A stretch of DNA of 64,000 bases, taken from contig NZ_BSDC01000001.1 in NCBI RefSeq assembly GCF_030268045.1, positions 744,001-808,000 on the forward strand. Direction: 5' to 3'. Positions within the stretch are counted from its first letter, which is position 1. The number at the start of each line of letters is the position of its first letter. The translations under genes were made by a program, and so were the position numbers. The stretch is from Geothrix edaphica. Lineage in GTDB: Bacteria > Acidobacteriota > Holophagae > Holophagales > Holophagaceae. The notes under the pieces are model-generated. The model was not told the DNA's origin and ran no database searches. It was given only the letters and a program-made list of their open reading frames with translations. Of the stretch, positions 59,968-64,000 are shown in pieces.

Positions 59968-60915
59968 TCAGTCTCGCACGATGCGCGTGCCCACCGTCGC
60001 CGGGTCCTCGGTGGCCAGGGCCTCGGCGGTGGTGATGAGCACTTCGTGACCGCCGCCCTCCAGGTAGGCCAGGGCGCTCTCGATCTTGGGGCCCATGCTG
60101 CCGGGCGGGAACTGGCCCTCGGCGAGATGCCTCCGGGCCTCGCTGGCGGTGATGCGGTCCATCCAGCGCTGGGTGGGCTTGCCGAAGTCGAGCGCCACCT
60201 TGGCCACGCCCGTGAGGATGATGAAGAGGTCCGCATCCAGCTGGGCCGCCAGCAGGGCGCTGAGGCGGTCCTTGTCGATGACGGCCTCCACACCCACCAG
60301 GAAGCCGCTGGCATCGCGGATCACAGGGATGCCGCCACCACCGCCGGCGATGACCGAGCTGCCGGACTGGAGCAGGGTCTTGATGGCGTCGAGCTGGACG
60401 ATCTCGATGGGCTGGGGCGAGGGCACCACCTTGCGCCAGCCGCGGCCCGAGTCCTCCTTCATCTTCCAGCGCTTGGACCGCATCAGCTCCAGGGCGCGGA
60501 ACTCGGGATAGAAGGGACCCACGGGCTTGGTCGGGTCCTGGAAGCCCTTGTCCTCCTTGTCCACCACCACTTCCGTGAGGACGGAGGTCACCGGCGCGTC
60601 CAGGCCCATGAAGCGCAGGCGGTTGATGAGCATGCGCTCCAGCATGTAGCCCATGGAACCCTGGGTCATGGCGCCGCAGATGTCGAGGCTGTAGGGCGGG
60701 ATCTGGCCCGATCCGGCCTCCTGCTGGATGAGCAGGTTGCCCACCTGGGGCCCGTTGCCATGCACCACGCAGAGCGCGTAGCCCTCGGCCACCACCCGCG
60801 CCAGCATCTCCGCCGTCTCCCGGGCGTTCTCCAGCTGCTCCTCCTGGAGCCCGCGCTCCTTCTCTTTCAGAAGCGCGTTTCCACCAATGGCCAGGAGTGC
60901 GATCTTTCGGGTCAT
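59968..60915 (-). CDS. arcC: Carbamate kinase
   Basis: A 315-residue kinase that catalyses carbamoyl phosphate + ADP to ATP + carbamate + CO2. Motifs: LLAIGGNALLKEK, VVHGNGPQVGNLLIQQE, VIAGGGGGIPVIRD, SALLAAQLDADLFIILTGV and FPPGSMGPKIESALAYL. Length is normal. Arginine deiminase and ornithine carbamoyltransferase genes are not adjacent, so the source of carbamoyl phosphate is not visible. Confidence 0.95.
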   Translation of the reverse strand: MTRKIALLAIGGNALLKEKERGLQEEQLENARETAEMLARVVAEGYALCVVHGNGPQVGNLLIQQEAGSGQIPPYSLDICGAMTQGSMGYMLERMLINRLRFMGLDAPVTSVLTEVVVDKEDKGFQDPTKPVGPFYPEFRALELMRSKRWKMKEDSGRGWRKVVPSPQPIEIVQLDAIKTLLQSGSSVIAGGGGGIPVIRDASGFLVGVEAVIDKDRLSALLAAQLDADLFIILTGVAKVALDFGKPTQRWMDRITASEARRHLAEGQFPPGSMGPKIESALAYLEGGGHEVLITTAEALATEDPATVGTRIVRD

Positions 60916-61039
60916 GCAGATCCCCGGGAAACGAGGATTCTACAGGGCCCGGGAGGTGGATCAAAGGACGGGCGTCACAGAGCAGGGCTCCATCCAGAGT
61001 TTCCTTGCCAAGGCCACATCGGCTTTTGCACACTGTCAA

Positions 61040-62839
61040 ATGACTCCCATGCGCTCCCTGACCCCCCGGCTCATCCTCCTTCCCTGGCTGGCCCTGTCCG
61101 CAGCGGTCTTGTCGGCCCAGGTGCAGGTTGGCCCTGGGCAGGAAGCGAGCTGGCTGCTACAGGGGCACGGCTTCTGGTCCGGTTCGGAGGATGCCCCCAG
61201 AGATCGGGCCAGGGCCGCGGCCTGCTACCGGAAGGCCGCTGAAGCCGGAGATGCGGAGGCCATGGCCCACCTGGGGCGGATGCACTTCCGCGGGGAAGGC
61301 ATCCCGAAAGATCCGGCCGAGGCTCTGAAGTGGCTCAAGGCCAGCGCGGGGAAGGGCAATGCCCGGGGGCTCTACCACCTGGCGGAGCTGTACCAGAGCG
61401 GCTTCGGCGTGCCGGTGAACCACACGCAGTATGCCGCCTTGCTTCGCGCTGCTGCGCTGAAGGGATGCCCCGATGCCATGGCGGAGCTGGGGCAGTGCCA
61501 TTCCTTTGGTCTGGGGGTGGCCTGGAACCCCTCGGAGGCGGCGGCCTGGTTTGCCAAGGCCGCCGAGCAGCCCGTGACCCTCTTCTATCCGATGACCCTT
61601 GCGTGGATGCATGAGCGGGGCCTGGGATTCCCGAAGGACGCCAATGCCGCGTTCAGATATGGACAGCGGGCGGCGGCGGCGGGGTACGTGGATGCTCCGA
61701 GGTACATGGGGCACCTCTACCTCAACGGCATCGGCGTGCCCAGAGATCCGCAAGCGGCCCTGGGCTGGCTGACCCGAGCGGACGCCCTGGATGACTCCCA
61801 TGCGCTCGTGGAGCTGGCGGGCATGCTGATGGAAGGTGCGGGCGTACCCAAGGACCCCAGGCGCGCGGTGGCCCTCTACCGCCAGGCGGCGGGCATGGGC
61901 TCCGCCACGGCCATGTTGCTTCTGGGGGACTGTCGCCAGCTGGGGCTGGGCGGTCCGGTGGATCCAGCCGAGGCCGTCCTGTGGTACGGGAAGGCCGCCG
62001 AGCGCGAAGTTCAGTCCGCCTTCCCCCGCCTCGCCTGGCTCTACCACAAAGGCGAGGGGGTGACCCAGGACGACAAGCGGGCCGTGGCCTGGCTGAGGCA
62101 GGGCGTCGAGAAGGGCTCGACCTATGCCATCTACCTGCTCGGCTGGTTTTCGCAGAACGGATGGGGCCTGGAGAAGGATGTCCCCAGAGCCCTGAGCTAT
62201 TACCATCAGGCCGGCGAGCGGGGGTGGCCCCAGGCTTGGCTGCAGCTGGGCTTCTGCTACAAATTGAACGACGGCATCGAGAGGGATCTCTCCAAGTCGC
62301 TGGAGTTCTTCCGCAAGGCCGCGGATATGGGGAACATCACGGCCCTGCATCAAGTCGGCTGGGCTTATCAAAATGGTGAAGGCGTGGCCGTGAACCTGAC
62401 GGAGGCCATCCGGTGCTACCAGGCGGCCGCGGACCAGGGCAGTGATGCCTCCATGAACCAGCTCGGATGGTTCCATGCCCATGGGCTCGTCGTTCCCAAG
62501 AGCCCTGAACTTGCCCTCAGCTGGTATCTCAAGGCTGGAGCCAAGGGGAGCACCAGCGGCTGGTGGAACGCTGGGCTGATCTATGAATCGGGGGAAGAGA
62601 CGGTCCTTCGGGACCCCGCCAAGGCGAAGCACGCCTTCGCTGAAGGCGCGGCGCTTGGACATGCGGAGTGCATGCACAAGCTCGGCGAGTATGCGGAACG
62701 CGGACTCGGGGGGCCCCGCGATATCGATCAGGCCCTCGCCTGGTACCGGAAGGCCATGGACAAGGGCAATGCCGAAGCCCGGGCGGCCTATCTGCGCCTG
62801 ACGATGCCCCCGCCGCCCGAGCCCGACGACGAGGAGTGA
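61040..62839 (+). CDS. Sel1-repeat (TPR-like) secreted protein
   Basis: A 599-residue protein with a signal peptide (LILLPWLALSAAVLSAQ) and about 14 Sel1-like repeats of 36 residues, for example AEAGDAEAMAHLGRMHFRGE and AADQGSDASMNQLGWFHAHG. These helical solenoids bind partner proteins. The acidic C-terminus is PPPPEPDDEE. Start ATG 61040 or ATG 61049; neither has a clear ribosome binding site. The partner is not known. Confidence 0.85.
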   Translation: MTPMRSLTPRLILLPWLALSAAVLSAQVQVGPGQEASWLLQGHGFWSGSEDAPRDRARAAACYRKAAEAGDAEAMAHLGRMHFRGEGIPKDPAEALKWLKASAGKGNARGLYHLAELYQSGFGVPVNHTQYAALLRAAALKGCPDAMAELGQCHSFGLGVAWNPSEAAAWFAKAAEQPVTLFYPMTLAWMHERGLGFPKDANAAFRYGQRAAAAGYVDAPRYMGHLYLNGIGVPRDPQAALGWLTRADALDDSHALVELAGMLMEGAGVPKDPRRAVALYRQAAGMGSATAMLLLGDCRQLGLGGPVDPAEAVLWYGKAAEREVQSAFPRLAWLYHKGEGVTQDDKRAVAWLRQGVEKGSTYAIYLLGWFSQNGWGLEKDVPRALSYYHQAGERGWPQAWLQLGFCYKLNDGIERDLSKSLEFFRKAADMGNITALHQVGWAYQNGEGVAVNLTEAIRCYQAAADQGSDASMNQLGWFHAHGLVVPKSPELALSWYLKAGAKGSTSGWWNAGLIYESGEETVLRDPAKAKHAFAEGAALGHAECMHKLGEYAERGLGGPRDIDQALAWYRKAMDKGNAEARAAYLRLTMPPPPEPDDEE

Positions 62840-62883
62840 CCAGCTCCCGTGCCGGGCGGCGGTGCGGGCGGGACGATGCCCGG

Positions 62884-63417
62884 TTACCGATTGCGGGTCA
62901 TGAGGGCATGCACCAGCAGCCGGTCGCGGTCCACCTGTTCACCGACGCGGAAGGTGGCCTCCCCGGCATCGGCGAAACCGGCCTTGGCGTAGAACCGGAT
63001 GGCGCGGGGGTTCTGCTCCCAGACCTGGAGCCACACCCCGTCGTGGCCCGCGGCGGCGGCATGAGCCAGAACGGCCGCCATCAATTCCTGGGCGGCACCT
63101 TGTCCGTGCAGTGAGGCATCCACATAGAACCGGGCCACTTCGAGCGGCTTGACGAAGTGGAAAGGCGGGTTTTCATGTTCGGGGTGGCAGGCCCGGAGCA
63201 GGGCGTAGCCCAGGAGGGCGCCAGCGCGCTCGATCACCAGCATGCGGCAAGCCGGGTCGGCCAGCTCAGCGGCCTGCCGGCTCGGGCCGAAGGTCGCGGC
63301 CAGGTGCAGCTCCAGGTTCGATCCGGGGATGAGCCCAGTATAGGTCTCGCGCCAGAGGCGTTCGCCCAGCGCGGCAAGGGCCCCGGCGTCATCGGGAAGG
63401 GCAGGGCGGATACGCAT
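62884..63417 (-). CDS. GNAT-family N-acetyltransferase
   Basis: A 177-residue acetyltransferase. [20 protein letters not shown] opens the GNAT fold. [20 protein letters not shown] holds the acetyl-CoA pyrophosphate loop (the Q/RxxGxG/A region), and [20 protein letters not shown] is the usual C-terminal helix and strand. Substrate is unknown. It is convergent with the Sel1 gene and divergent from glyQ. Confidence 0.9.
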   Translation of the reverse strand: MRIRPALPDDAGALAALGERLWRETYTGLIPGSNLELHLAATFGPSRQAAELADPACRMLVIERAGALLGYALLRACHPEHENPPFHFVKPLEVARFYVDASLHGQGAAQELMAAVLAHAAAAGHDGVWLQVWEQNPRAIRFYAKAGFADAGEATFRVGEQVDRDRLLVHALMTRNR

Positions 63418-63475
63418 CCTGCCAGCTTATCAAGAGCCCGAGAACCCGCTAGAATACTCGTTTTGGCGAGCCTCC

Positions 63476-64000
63476 ATGCACATCCAGGAACTGATCCTCC
63501 GCCTGCAGCGGTTCTGGGCTGACCGGGGCTGCCTCATCGGCCAGCCCTACGATCTGGAAAAGGGTGCGGGCACCATGAACCCGCTGACCTTCTTCGGGGC
63601 CCTCGGGAGCAAACCCTGGAACGTGGCGTACGTGGAGCCCTCGCGGCGCCCGGCCGATGGCCGCTACGGCGAGAATCCCTTCCGTGTCTACAAGCACCTC
63701 CAGTTCCAGGTGATCCTCAAGCCCAGCCCCGCCAAGGTGCAGGACCTCTACATCGAGAGCCTGGAAGCCCTCGGCATCGACCTCACCAAGCACGACCTCC
63801 GCTTCGAGGAGGACAACTGGGAGTCCCCGTCCCTGGGCGCCTGGGGCGTGGGCTGGCAGGTGGTGCTGGACGGCATGGAGATCAGCCAGTTCACCTACTT
63901 CCAGCAGGTGGGCGGCCTGGACTGCCGGCCCGTGAGCGCCGAGCTGACCTACGGCATCGAGCGCATCTGCATGTTCCTGGGCGGCTACGACAACATCTTC
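63476..64000 (+). CDS. glyQ: Glycyl-tRNA synthetase alpha subunit (5' part)
   Basis: The first 175 codons, running off the right edge. [33 protein letters not shown] and [20 protein letters not shown] match the alpha chain of heterotetrameric (alpha2beta2) bacterial glycyl-tRNA synthetase, which carries the aminoacylation site. glyS is expected next, beyond the window. GGCGAG precedes the ATG at 6 bases. Confidence 0.96.
   Translation, partial: MHIQELILRLQRFWADRGCLIGQPYDLEKGAGTMNPLTFFGALGSKPWNVAYVEPSRRPADGRYGENPFRVYKHLQFQVILKPSPAKVQDLYIESLEALGIDLTKHDLRFEEDNWESPSLGAWGVGWQVVLDGMEISQFTYFQQVGGLDCRPVSAELTYGIERICMFLGGYDNIF

Overview
This is a 64 kb stretch of a GC-rich (roughly two-thirds G+C by eye), tightly packed chromosome from a Gram-negative bacterium. 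Lipid A/Kdo enzymes (waaA), an outer-membrane polysaccharide exporter (Wza) and an MCE/MlaE transporter all imply an outer membrane. Gene content and style (separate glyQ, many lipoproteins, DUF4388, KaiC-like ATPase, Tex with a Pro/Arg tail) suggest Acidobacteriota, perhaps class Holophagae (Geothrix/Holophaga-like). That assignment is inference, not proof. No tRNA, rRNA, CRISPR array, insertion sequence or phage gene was seen.

1-22,061 is a Wzx/Wzy-dependent exopolysaccharide or capsule locus. A plus-strand run (1-12,023) encodes a TupA-like ATP-grasp fragment, a WbuB-like glycosyltransferase, an ArnB/DegT aminotransferase, a PglC-like initiating sugar-phosphate transferase, a secreted beta-helix protein, a capF gene collapsed to 40 codons, the Wzx flippase, the Wzy polymerase, a GT-A glycosyltransferase, a hexapeptide acyltransferase and a further GT4-like enzyme. 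A minus-strand block (17,746-11,999) adds a WbpM/PglF-type 4,6-dehydratase, a beta-helix lipoprotein and another GT4. The export and control operon wza-wzb-wzc (18,056-22,061) diverges from it. Dehydratase, aminotransferase and PglC-like enzyme could together make and load an amino-dideoxy sugar. WbuB plus the capF remnant point to an ancestral L-FucNAc branch.

22,069-40,981 is mainly housekeeping. A minus-strand operon runs CobW-type GTPase, tex, lipoprotein, lepB, S1/P1-like nuclease. Then come waaA, a receiver-HATPase fusion, thioredoxin, a cyclic-nucleotide-binding protein overlapping a RibBX-type riboflavin enzyme, DUF4388, a beta-propeller-like lipoprotein with ftsX, and a murC-M14 peptidase-ubiX operon.

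40,982-64,000 carries a lipid kinase, a large Ig-repeat surface protein with an internal duplication, an RluA-type pseudouridine synthase, a three-part Ntn-hydrolase protein, and a three-gene signalling operon (unknown protein, double-domain KaiC-like ATPase, hybrid histidine kinase). These are followed by Rrf2/cysteine synthase, a CAP protein, an MlaE-MlaF-MlaD operon whose ATPase has lost most catalytic motifs, OsmC, a YCII protein, carbamate kinase, a Sel1-repeat protein, a GNAT enzyme and the start of glyQ.

The signals most worth a second look are the capF internal deletion, the degenerate MlaF-like ATPase, the KaiC-like operon, the RibBX enzyme, the Ntn-hydrolase/M1-like fusion, and a 22-codon leader ORF coupled to the first beta-helix gene.
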